Assembly: GCA_049684915.1 (NCBI GenBank)
Contig: JBAVGO010000019.1
Location: 1-56,794 of the forward strand
DNA from: GWB2-37-7 sp049684915
GTDB lineage: Bacteria > Bacillota > Clostridia > Lutisporales > Lutisporaceae
Direction of reading: 5' to 3'
DNA: 56,794 bases
Shown: positions 17,264 through 25,080 of the stretch, in pieces
How the letters are laid out: every line of letters begins with the position of its first letter
Numbering within the stretch: position 1 is the first letter of the stretch
The notes under the pieces: generated by a model
Database searches by the model: none
Seen by the model: the letters and a program-made list of their open reading frames with translations, nothing else
What the model was told of the DNA's origin: nothing
Translations under genes and position numbers: made by a program

Positions 17264-18064
17264 CTAGAACTTCTTATTTAGTTCTTTAAGTGCTACTTCG
17301 ACACTACAATCTTCATGGATAAGTCTTGCAATCGCACTTGCGTATCTAGCTGGATCCTCATGATTCCAGATGTTTCTTCCCATTGCAACACCAGACCCAC
17401 CTGCACTAATTGCATCCTTAATATCAGTAAGAAGTTTTTCTTCTGATACTTTTTTACTGCCTCCTAATATTACAACCGGTACATATACACTTTCACACAA
17501 TTCCTTAAAGGTTTCAGGATCACCGGTATATTCAGTTTTTATAATATCAGCGCCCATCTCAGCACCCATGCGACATGCGAAGGTTATATTTGCAGGAGTT
17601 CGGGAGTCTTCTCCACCTTCAAAGCCTCTTGGAAGCATCTCAGCTGTTAAAGGAATGCCCCATTTGTTGCATTCAAGAATATTTCTTGATAAATCCTCCA
17701 ATATTTGATCTTCCCATTTAGAACCAGGAAATCCCATGCTGATTACAGAGTCCGCTCCAAGCCGAATTGCATCTTCGATACCTACAACAGTTTGGAGAGG
17801 CTTATCCTTAGAGCCTAAGAATGAGCAGGAACCGTCAAGCCTTAAAATAATCCCCTTTCCATGAAAATCATCTGCAAATTTATCTGCAAGTCCAACCGTT
17901 GCTAAAAAAGCATCTGCACCCGCTCTTGCAACCTCACTGATGATTTTGCCTGGATACTTCATTGCGGGAAGAACGTTAAAACCATTTCCATGATCCATCG
18001 CCATGATGAATGTTTTCTTATCTTCTCTAAATACGTGGTTTAAACGATGTGTTTTGTTTGCCAT
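17264..18064 (-). CDS. Class I aldolase of the FbaB/LsrF (DhnA) family
   Basis: The TIM-barrel family marks are FIMAMDHGNGFNVLPA near residue 22, FLATVGLADKF, the Schiff-base Lys in ADIIKTEYTGD near residue 180, and the phosphate-binding VVILGGSKK and GGSGVAMGRNIW blocks. Length (266 aa) fits. The start chosen is ATG at 18064, with AAAGGGG upstream; the 3-codon longer form starts at TTG. It is the first gene of the minus-strand operon, under the promoter at 18235-18263. Family members cleave or form ketose phosphates, often releasing dihydroxyacetone phosphate or glyceraldehyde phosphate. Confidence 0.9.
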   Translation of the reverse strand: MANKTHRLNHVFREDKKTFIMAMDHGNGFNVLPAMKYPGKIISEVARAGADAFLATVGLADKFADDFHGKGIILRLDGSCSFLGSKDKPLQTVVGIEDAIRLGADSVISMGFPGSKWEDQILEDLSRNILECNKWGIPLTAEMLPRGFEGGEDSRTPANITFACRMGAEMGADIIKTEYTGDPETFKELCESVYVPVVILGGSKKVSEEKLLTDIKDAISAGGSGVAMGRNIWNHEDPARYASAIARLIHEDCSVEVALKELNKKF

Positions 18065-18193
18065 ACTGAACAAACCCCTTTTCTCTTTATTAGCTTATAT
18101 TTTGTAAAAATTATAAATTACCGCAGACACTTTTGGTATCATATTACCCACTTGCTCCTGCGATAAGATAACCAAATGAAAATTGAATTTACT

Positions 18194-18222
18194 GTTACAT
18201 TTGTAACTCATATGGACATATG
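18194..18222. promoter_or_regulatory. Candidate operator for the SorC-type regulator
   Basis: Two adjacent palindromes, GTTACATTTGTAAC (18194-18207) and CATATGGACATATG (18209-18222), lie just downstream of the -10 box of the aldolase operon promoter. Their place fits repression of the operon by the divergent SorC-type regulator. Confidence 0.55.
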
Positions 18223-18234
18223 TATCATAAAAAG

Positions 18235-18263
18235 ATTATACCACATTAAATTTTTGTTGTAAA
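18235..18263 (-). promoter_or_regulatory. Promoter of the aldolase-grd operon
   Basis: On the minus strand TTTACA (18263-18258) and TATAAT (18240-18235) are separated by 17 bp, a near-consensus vegetative promoter. It drives the genes from the aldolase down to the GrdE-like gene. Confidence 0.8.
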
Positions 18264-18447
18264 TATGCATTCTTAATTTCTTTCGTTAAACTAATTGACT
18301 TTTACACTGCAAGCCCTTTAACACTAGTAAAATCAGAGGAAAAACAGAGAAATAAATTTAATGAAAGCAAAGAAAACAGTGTATATATATTCAAAATTAT
18401 CCAATAAATATGAAATTCGAGAATAAACAGGTAGAAATTTATATGTG

Positions 18448-18477
18448 TTGTACATAGGTATTATTAGGTGGTATAAT
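18448..18477 (+). promoter_or_regulatory. Promoter of the SorC-type regulator gene
   Basis: TTGTAC (18448-18453) and TATAAT (18472-18477) with 18 bp between them lie 40 bp before the regulator start. The 444-bp gap between the divergent genes holds no other gene. Confidence 0.7.
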
Positions 18478-18517
18478 ATAATCGCCAAATTTAGCAGAAA
18501 GTAGTAGGTGATAGACT

Positions 18518-19456
18518 ATGAATGATGCGAACACCAGAAATGAATATACCAAGATTGCATATTACTATTACAAGCTAGGAATGACTCAGGATAATATAGC
18601 AAAGAAAATGTCCATATCTCGTCAAAGGGTCAATAGGATCCTTAAGAAGTGTCTTGAGACAGGGATAGTGAAGATTGTTATACAGGAATATGAACACCAG
18701 AATGTGGAATTAGAAATACAATTAGAAACCCTCTTGGGTCTTAATGAAATAATAATTGTCAATAATGCCGGTGGTGAAATAAATGAATCTCTTGGTGTAG
18801 CAGCTTCTTCCTATCTTGAGCGTGTCATAAAGGATAACGATATAATTGGATTTTCTAGAGGTAGGGCATTATTTTCACTGGTAAATAATCTACAGCCAAT
18901 CGACCGAACAAACCTTACTGTCACACAGCTTGTCGGCGGACTTAATGCAGAGGAATCACATATTAATTCGGATTACATTGTAAGACACTCCTCAGAGATC
19001 TTAAATGCAAAACCTTATTTTATGTATGCTCCCATTATTTTGGAGAACAAGCAACTCCGTGATTCTCTGATGAAAGAAAGCTTCTATTCCCGTGTGTATG
19101 ATATGATGAAGGCTTGTACTATTGCACTGGTAGGTATTGGTGATATGTCAAGCAAATCCTCATTTGTACATAAGAAATATATGTCAAAAACAGAGTATGA
19201 TATTCTGCAAAGCAAAAACGCAGTAGGTGAAATATGTACACATTACTTTGATATAACCGGGAAAATAATCGAAAGTGGCATAAATGATCGTGTGCTTGCC
19301 ATAGATTTCGACAGCTTCAAAAAAATCCCCCTCCGTATTGGTGTCGGCAGCGGCTCTGAAAAGCTTTCTGCCATAATAGGTGCCTTGCGAGGTGGCTTGA
19401 TCAATGTACTTATAACCGACCTTGAAACAGCACAAACACTATCCAAAATGCTATAG
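18518..19456 (+). CDS. SorC/DeoR-type sugar-binding transcriptional regulator
   Basis: The N-terminal helix-turn-helix reads YYYKLGMTQDNIAKKMSISR then QRVNRILKKCLETGIVKI, and the rest (residues ~60-312) is the SorC effector domain of the phosphosugar-isomerase type, with LGVAASSYLERVI, IGFSRGRALFSLV, TVTQLVGGLNAEESH, LVGIGDMSSKSSF and the IGVGSGSEKLSAIIGALRGG end. These regulators bind phosphorylated sugars or DHAP-like intermediates. It is divergent from the aldolase operon and most likely controls it through the palindromes at 18194-18222. Confidence 0.9.
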   Translation: MNDANTRNEYTKIAYYYYKLGMTQDNIAKKMSISRQRVNRILKKCLETGIVKIVIQEYEHQNVELEIQLETLLGLNEIIIVNNAGGEINESLGVAASSYLERVIKDNDIIGFSRGRALFSLVNNLQPIDRTNLTVTQLVGGLNAEESHINSDYIVRHSSEILNAKPYFMYAPIILENKQLRDSLMKESFYSRVYDMMKACTIALVGIGDMSSKSSFVHKKYMSKTEYDILQSKNAVGEICTHYFDITGKIIESGINDRVLAIDFDSFKKIPLRIGVGSGSEKLSAIIGALRGGLINVLITDLETAQTLSKML

Positions 19457-19516
19457 ACTCTCTATATGCCCATTTATATAGTTTCATGTGTAACCATGGA
19501 CTTGAATAAAATAAAA

Positions 19517-19546
19517 ACAGACTAAGAATTAAAATTCCTAGTCTGT
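19517..19546. terminator. Convergent bidirectional terminator, similar to the ssrA terminator
   Basis: A 14-bp stem with one mismatch between ACAGACTAAGAATT and AATTCCTAGTCTGT lies between the convergent regulator gene and the ATC-hydrolase-like gene. It closely matches the hairpin at 53789-53818 that follows ssrA. Confidence 0.75.
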
Positions 19547-19586
19547 TCATCCATTGTCTCCAATAATGCTGACTATATTATAAACT
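19547..19586 (-). repeat. Fossil of the ssrA group I intron 3' end
   Basis: The sequence CCATTGTCTCCAATAATGCT followed by GACTATATTATAAAC matches 53856-53893 in the ssrA intron with only a few differences. The adjacent terminator also matches the one after ssrA, but the ~30 bp holding the tmRNA 3' exon are missing here. Nothing else of ssrA is present. Confidence 0.7.
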
Positions 19587-19587
19587 A

Positions 19588-20070
19588 TTATTTAACTTTT
19601 CTAAAGAAAACTTCGCAGATATTATCACCCTTTGCAATTGTCTTACCAAGTTCAAATTCAAATGCGTTAAACTGAGATGCAATCCCTCTATCGCCATCCA
19701 TTGCTATATCACATAGTTTGGCAATTTTTTCTTCGTCATTTGTAAGCTTTTTCCATGCAGCTACCAGTGGGCAATAGTGGAATTCGATTTTCATTTCTTC
19801 ATCAGTTAAAGCTACATCCATCTCAAATATGTTCTTAACATTCTCAGTGACAAACTCAGGAGCAAATGCCTTCAAATCATCTGTCTGTGTATACTTATTC
19901 ATGCCGTGAAAACAGCCGCAGTTCTTGATGGCATCGCTTGCAAATTCATAGTCTAAGCCACGTTTTTTAGCCTCTTCTATCAAATAATAAAACCATGTTG
20001 CCCTGTGTTCAAATGCATCCCTCAAATCTTTTATGTGCTGACCCTTATCAGAAGCGTTATTTGTAATCAT
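19588..20070 (-). CDS. L-2-amino-thiazoline-4-carboxylic acid hydrolase family protein
   Basis: The family marks are MKIEFHYCPLVAAWKKL near residue 96, a LCDIAMDGDRGIA block near residue 125 and the end GKTIAKGDNICEVFF. The founding enzyme opens 2-aminothiazoline-4-carboxylate on the way to cysteine; the true substrate of most family members is not known. The start chosen is ATG at 20070, 10 nt after GGGAG. It is the last gene of the unit with the DhaR-like regulator, 16 bp after it. A conserved N-terminal CGCFHG and the HYC motif supply Cys/His residues that could be catalytic. Confidence 0.8.
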   Translation of the reverse strand: MITNNASDKGQHIKDLRDAFEHRATWFYYLIEEAKKRGLDYEFASDAIKNCGCFHGMNKYTQTDDLKAFAPEFVTENVKNIFEMDVALTDEEMKIEFHYCPLVAAWKKLTNDEEKIAKLCDIAMDGDRGIASQFNAFEFELGKTIAKGDNICEVFFRKVK

Positions 20071-20085
20071 ATTAATCAATCTCCC

Positions 20086-21792
20086 TTATAAATTATATTT
20101 TTTAATTTTGCGGTATAAAGTAGCACGGCTGATTCCCAGCTTATACGCTACATCATCTTTATTTCTATTTGATGCAAGCAATGCTGCAATGCTCTCTTTT
20201 TCATGATCTCGTATTGATAAAAACTTGTTATCTTCCACCTCAGTTATATTTAACTGAGCTAAATCTTTAACGGTTACATAGTCTGTACAACGGCTAACAA
20301 TGAAGTCCATCACTTTATCAAGCTCTTTACCGTTTCTAGGCCAGTTGTAGGTTAACAATGCTTCAGTTGCTTGGGCATCAAAGGTCAGGTTTCCTTTGTT
20401 ATATTTTTCTTCGAAAAACCTTGCACTACTTATAAGTTTCTTTCTTAGTGCTGCTTTATTCTCTCGCAGCGGTGGAATACAAATTGTATTCTCTGAAATA
20501 CGATAGTAAAGCTCATCATCAAATAATCCTTCGCTCAAAAGACTTTCTAGGTCTGCACTTGTTGAAAAAATCATACGAAGGTTAACTTTAATGCTGCGCA
20601 TCCCCACTTGAAGAATCGTTTTACTCCTTAATATTTCAGCAAGCCGTCTTTGTAGGTATATTGGCATCTGTTCAATTTTGTAAAAATAGATTGTACCATT
20701 GTGGGCGAGCTGCAATTTACCAAGTCCCCCAACAATCTGATTAGACTGCTCACTTCCAAAGAGCGATTCCTCAAGCAGTTCACGGTATGTTCCATCGCAA
20801 TTCACATTTATGAAACAATGCCCTGCACGATCGGAAAAATTATGGATTGCTTTTGCAAGCAATTCTTTCCCAGTACCGCTTTCGCCTCTAATTAATACAG
20901 TTTTTTTGGTAACAGAAAGACGTTTTGCCTCATCAATTACCTGCATTGGCATCAAATCATTTTCTATGAATTTGAAGTTGCTACTAGTATTGTTATATCC
21001 AATTTCCGTTAGCTGGATATTGACATCGCTGATTGATTTAAAAACAAAGAGCATACCAGCCCTGCTTCCACTTATACTAATATTCATACAGGACAAGAAA
21101 CCATAAAATTGATTGCCTTCCTTTTCAAAATATATCAGTCTGTCTGAAAACTCGATATAATTAGATAAAAATTCAGTTATATATTTATGAGGGATTACAT
21201 CTCTGATAAATAAACCACGGCAGTCTTCATCCCCCCCAAAAAAGCTTCTGAAGCGTTTGTTATAATAGGTTATGTATCCGATTTCATCCATAGACACTAT
21301 TGCATAATCAATCGAATCCATAATCATCTCACGTTCACGTCTAGTTAAATTTAGATTGCTATAATCATCACCGTTTTGTAATTTGCTTGCCAGAAGATCC
21401 GCCATTCGTTCCAAAAATTCTGTTGAATTACGAACATTCCCAAAAACCAAAGGAATTTTGTGTTCTGGCACAATCAGAGCAATTGCACCGACTACCACTT
21501 CTTTATAGAAAATTGGAACACAGATAAAACCCTTCATCTCACATTCATTAAAGTCTAGGCAATCCTTACAGGTGTCGAAGTCGCTTTTATCTTCAATTGC
21601 TACGGTTTTGCCCGTTTCTATAACTTGACTGATAATTGAAGTATTACGAATCGGTACAGGTATATCCGGATAGCAATAGGTATTACTGATGGTTTTCAAA
21701 TTATTGTCAACAATCAGAACATCAACTTCAAGAATTTTTGAGATTACCTCTGCGAATTTTGTAACATCATTCTTCATTTCTGCAAGCAACAT
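20086..21792 (-). CDS. DhaR-like enhancer-binding-protein relative with degenerate AAA+ domain
   Basis: Domains in order: GAF (residues ~1-140, with a C-x2-C-x5-C cluster at DTCKDCLDFNEC), PAS (~160-260), AAA+ (~270-510) and a Fis-type helix-turn-helix at the end (KLGISRATLYRKIKKYNL). Walker A is intact (RGESGTGKE), but the GAFTGA sigma-54 contact loop is missing after ESLFGSEQ, and the Walker B LDE is replaced (IYFYKIEQMP). It therefore cannot be a normal sigma-54 activator. E. coli DhaR, which controls dhaKLM, is likewise an EBP-family activator acting on a sigma-70 promoter, and this gene follows dhaL and dhaK, which fits that role. Confidence 0.87.
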   Translation of the reverse strand: MLLAEMKNDVTKFAEVISKILEVDVLIVDNNLKTISNTYCYPDIPVPIRNTSIISQVIETGKTVAIEDKSDFDTCKDCLDFNECEMKGFICVPIFYKEVVVGAIALIVPEHKIPLVFGNVRNSTEFLERMADLLASKLQNGDDYSNLNLTRREREMIMDSIDYAIVSMDEIGYITYYNKRFRSFFGGDEDCRGLFIRDVIPHKYITEFLSNYIEFSDRLIYFEKEGNQFYGFLSCMNISISGSRAGMLFVFKSISDVNIQLTEIGYNNTSSNFKFIENDLMPMQVIDEAKRLSVTKKTVLIRGESGTGKELLAKAIHNFSDRAGHCFINVNCDGTYRELLEESLFGSEQSNQIVGGLGKLQLAHNGTIYFYKIEQMPIYLQRRLAEILRSKTILQVGMRSIKVNLRMIFSTSADLESLLSEGLFDDELYYRISENTICIPPLRENKAALRKKLISSARFFEEKYNKGNLTFDAQATEALLTYNWPRNGKELDKVMDFIVSRCTDYVTVKDLAQLNITEVEDNKFLSIRDHEKESIAALLASNRNKDDVAYKLGISRATLYRKIKKYNL

Positions 21793-21833
21793 ATTAAACC
21801 TCCAAATAACTCAGTTCTTTAGATGCTATAATT

Positions 21834-22478
21834 TTACAACTTAGTTGCGATATAGTCCATCAAAACTTCAATTTGATAAGCCATTGTAATAGCACCAGGA
21901 TCAAGATTCCCTTTACCCTTGTTTGCTTGATAACATGCTCTTCCACGTACAGCTTCCATGTTTGCTGTGTTTTGTGCTCCGTCAATTGCAGCTTTTTTTA
22001 CAAGTGATACGGTTTCTCCTTCAGAGAGTTCTTTTGCAATACAATCCTTATAGCACTCTACCGCAGGGTACAGGCAATCAATCATGGTCTTATAACCAGG
22101 TTCTGCCTTTCCTCTCGACATAATTGCATTCAGCATCGCTTCCAACACATTACACATGTCCTGATTTTCAATGCTGTCCTTGTCTTTCAGTACCTTAGCA
22201 GCACCGATATATGCACTGCCATAAAGAACACCGGATGAGCCGCCAATTACCGACATCATAATCATACCAATTTTTTTAAATTCCTCAAACAATGACATTG
22301 TCTCAAGCTCAGGGGCTGCTTCAACTATCTTTTCAAAACCCATATTAATATTAGTCCAATGGTCACCGTCACCCGTTGCAGAATCGAGAGCAGTTACATA
22401 ATCGCCGTTTTCATAAATTTTTGCAGCTGCAAGTTTAATATACTCTATATAATTCTTACTACTTATTTGAAAACCCAC
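21834..22478 (-). CDS. dhaL: Dihydroxyacetone kinase subunit DhaL
   Basis: DhaL binds the nucleotide and passes phosphate to dihydroxyacetone held by DhaK. The Mg-ADP loop reads LDSATGDGDHWTN near residue 35, GGSSGVLYGSAY near residue 80, and the C-terminal GRACYQANKGKGNLDPGA near residue 185. The usual GDGDHG has Trp in the last place here. The start chosen is GTG at 22478, 9 nt after AGGAGGAG. The gene follows dhaK by 15 bp. No DhaM is seen, so the phosphoryl donor (PTS or ATP) cannot be named. Confidence 0.92.
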   Translation of the reverse strand: MGFQISSKNYIEYIKLAAAKIYENGDYVTALDSATGDGDHWTNINMGFEKIVEAAPELETMSLFEEFKKIGMIMMSVIGGSSGVLYGSAYIGAAKVLKDKDSIENQDMCNVLEAMLNAIMSRGKAEPGYKTMIDCLYPAVECYKDCIAKELSEGETVSLVKKAAIDGAQNTANMEAVRGRACYQANKGKGNLDPGAITMAYQIEVLMDYIATKL

Positions 22479-22493
22479 AATAAACACCTCCTC

Positions 22494-23480
22494 CTATATA
22501 ATCGTAAGCGCTGGTGCACTACAAGGAGCATCCAAAAGTTCTTTAAGCTCGTCATCTAGTTTCATTAATGTAAGTGAACAACCTGCCATCTCGAGTGATG
22601 TCATATAGTTTCCCACAAGAGCTTTGTAAATTTTTATACCCTTTGAAGTTAATACTTTCTCAACTTCATTATTAAGAATATAAAGTTCCATCAAAGGTGT
22701 CGCACCCAAACCATTTACTAGCAGTGCTACCTCAGAGTCAGAAAAATCATAATCCTCCAAAACCTTTGCTAAGAGAATCTCGGCTACCTCAGCGGCTGTT
22801 TTTACATTGGTACGTTCAACTCCTGGCTCACCATGAATGCCCATACCTATTTCTATTTCATTTTCGCCTAAGACAAAACCAGGCTTACCAACTGCAGGAA
22901 GAATGCAGGAACTCATTGCCATACCCATACTGCGAATATTTGCAATTGCTTTTTCAGCTACTGCCTTAACCTCGTCAAGATTTGCTCCTGACTCAGCTTT
23001 TGCACCGGCAATTTTGTGCACAAATACAGTGCCGGCAATACCACGACGTCCAGTGGAATAGGTGCTGTCTGGAACTGCTACATCGTCTTTCACAACAATA
23101 CTTTCAACTCTAATGTCATTCATTTCTGCCATTTCCTTTGCCATATCGAAGTTCATAATATCACCAGAATAATTTTTGATGATAAGCAGAACTCCTTCAC
23201 CTGAGTTTGCTTCTTCAATCCCCTTAATAATACGATCAGGACTAGGCGAGGAAAATACATTGCCTGCAACAGCAGCATCTAACATACCTTTGCCCACATA
23301 TCCAGCATGTGCAGGCTCATGCCCTGAACCGCCACCTGATACGAGACCTACCTTTTTCTTCTTCTCTTTTCTAGAGATCACCTCAAGATTTTCTGTATAT
23401 TTCAGTTCTGGGTAAGCCTTAGCCAAGCCTTGAAGTGCTTCAGAAACAACATTATTGGGATGATTGATAATTTTTTTCAT
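22494..23480 (-). CDS. dhaK: Dihydroxyacetone kinase subunit DhaK
   Basis: DhaK binds dihydroxyacetone covalently through a His and presents it to DhaL, giving DHAP. Marks are GLVSGGGSGHEPAHAGYVG near residue 45, AVAGNVFSSPSP near residue 70, KNYSGDIMNF near residue 102 and the covalent-binding His in GMGIHGEPGVERT near residue 215. Length 328 aa is normal. The ATG has TGGAGG at 7 nt. It lies between livF and dhaL on the same strand and is probably co-transcribed. The aldolase operon just downstream could also feed or use triose phosphates. Confidence 0.93.
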   Translation of the reverse strand: MKKIINHPNNVVSEALQGLAKAYPELKYTENLEVISRKEKKKKVGLVSGGGSGHEPAHAGYVGKGMLDAAVAGNVFSSPSPDRIIKGIEEANSGEGVLLIIKNYSGDIMNFDMAKEMAEMNDIRVESIVVKDDVAVPDSTYSTGRRGIAGTVFVHKIAGAKAESGANLDEVKAVAEKAIANIRSMGMAMSSCILPAVGKPGFVLGENEIEIGMGIHGEPGVERTNVKTAAEVAEILLAKVLEDYDFSDSEVALLVNGLGATPLMELYILNNEVEKVLTSKGIKIYKALVGNYMTSLEMAGCSLTLMKLDDELKELLDAPCSAPALTII

Positions 23481-23543
23481 CCTTTAACCTCCATTTCACC
23501 TATTTATTTATAATGAAATAGCAAATCAGTATAAACCTTTTAT

Positions 23544-24251
23544 TTATCCAATACCCAGATAAGCCTTTATTATCCTAGGGTCATTTGCTAGATCCGCTGC
23601 ATTTCCCGACATGCTTATATTACCTGTTTCAAGAACATAAGCTGTATTAGAGATGGATAGTGCCATATTTGCATTCTGTTCAATAAGTAAAATTGTTGTA
23701 CCCTGCTTATTTATGGATTGAATAAGCTCAAAAATCATCAATACCAAATTTGGAGCCAATCCCAAAGAAGGCTCGTCGAGTAGCAACAATTTAGGCTCGC
23801 TCATCAGTGCTCGACCTATTGCAAGCATCTGCTGTTCACCGCCAGATAGTGTGCCTGCTGTCTGTTTAATTCGTTCCTTCAATCTTGGAAACAAATCATA
23901 TACACGTGTAAATGATTCATCTATTTTTACTTTATTTTTCTTTGTATATGCTCCAAGCTTCAGATTTTCCTGTACAGTCAGTGCTGGAAAAACCTCCCGT
24001 CCCTCTGGTGAAAGACTTATGCCTAATTTTACAACTTTATGGGGAGGCATATTGGTGATATCCTGATCTTTAAAATGTATTGTGCCCGACTGTGAATGCA
24101 CAATCCCTGCTATTGAGTTAAGGGTTGTAGACTTACCAGCACCATTGCTTCCGATAAGAGAGACAATTTCACCCTCTTTTATCTCCATATTTATACCTTT
24201 CAAAGCGTGAACGTGACCATAGAAAGTATTCAGATTACTAATTTTAAGCAT
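23544..24251 (-). CDS. livF: Branched-chain amino acid-type ABC transporter ATPase LivF
   Basis: One of two ATPases of the HAAT-type importer. Walker A is GSNGAGKST, the signature is LSGGEQQMLAIGRALM, and Walker B is LLLDEPSLGLAPN; the length (235 aa) and the ARG-like GLAPNLVLMIFELI continuation are those of LivF. It overlaps the end of livG by 8 bp with GGAGGTG before its start. The last gene of the transporter, followed by dhaK 63 bp on. Confidence 0.93.
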   Translation of the reverse strand: MLKISNLNTFYGHVHALKGINMEIKEGEIVSLIGSNGAGKSTTLNSIAGIVHSQSGTIHFKDQDITNMPPHKVVKLGISLSPEGREVFPALTVQENLKLGAYTKKNKVKIDESFTRVYDLFPRLKERIKQTAGTLSGGEQQMLAIGRALMSEPKLLLLDEPSLGLAPNLVLMIFELIQSINKQGTTILLIEQNANMALSISNTAYVLETGNISMSGNAADLANDPRIIKAYLGIG

Positions 24252-25014
24252 CTTTTTTTACACCTCCCAAATAAGCCACGATTACATTTTGATCTTTAGC
24301 AATTTCATTAGGCAGTCCCTGTGCAATTTTCTTGCCATGATCGATTACATATATCCGATCTGAAATATTCATAACAACGTTCATATCGTGTTCAATGAGA
24401 ATGATAGTATATCCCTTGTCACGTAGCTGCCTAATGAAGCGAAGCAGCTCTTCAGACTCCTGAGGATTCATACCTGCAGCAGGCTCATCAAGGAGAATAA
24501 TTTTTGCATCAGTAGCAATTGCACGTGCAATCTCAAGCTTTCTCTGTTCACCATAGGGCAAATTCTGTGCATAATCATCAATTCTGTCTTCCAATCCAAT
24601 ATCACTCAAGATATCATGTGCACGCACAACTTTTTCAGCCTCTTCCTTCCTATATCGCGGTGTCCTAAAGATTGAATCAAATAAACCATATTTTGTTCTG
24701 ATATGTGTACCTACCAGTACATTTTCGATTACACGCATATTAGGAAATAGCCGTATATTTTGAAATGTTCTGGATATGCCTAAATTAACTACATTATAGG
24801 GGGTAGTATTGTGTATAGGTGCCCCATCAAAAATAATTTCACCGCTATCAATGGTATATATTCCTGTGAGCATGTTGAAAATGGTTGTTTTTCCTGCGCC
24901 ATTAGGTCCAATAACACTAACAATTTCACCCTTTTCAACCTCAAAGCTGACATTGTCAACGGCAATAAGTCCACCAAATTGTTTAGTAATTGAATTAACC
25001 TGTAAATATGCCAT
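24244..25014 (-). CDS. livG: Branched-chain amino acid-type ABC transporter ATPase LivG
   Basis: Walker A is GPNGAGKTT, then LGISRTFQNIRLFPNM, the LivG-type signature LPYGEQRKLEIARAIA, and Walker B ILLDEPAAGMNPQE. The start chosen is ATG at 25014; it is preceded by ACAAGGAT, while a stronger AAAGGAG lies further up, separated from the start by a perfect 10-bp hairpin (GTTGTCAATT/AATTGACAAC, about 25023-25047) that could bring it close. Works with LivF, LivH, LivM and the lipoprotein LivK. Confidence 0.93.
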   Translation of the reverse strand: MAYLQVNSITKQFGGLIAVDNVSFEVEKGEIVSVIGPNGAGKTTIFNMLTGIYTIDSGEIIFDGAPIHNTTPYNVVNLGISRTFQNIRLFPNMRVIENVLVGTHIRTKYGLFDSIFRTPRYRKEEAEKVVRAHDILSDIGLEDRIDDYAQNLPYGEQRKLEIARAIATDAKIILLDEPAAGMNPQESEELLRFIRQLRDKGYTIILIEHDMNVVMNISDRIYVIDHGKKIAQGLPNEIAKDQNVIVAYLGGVKKDA

Positions 25015-25080
25015 ATCCTTGTAGGTTGTCAATTATATTAATTGACAACTTCTCCTTTCTCTAAATATCGTCCTCTTGAT

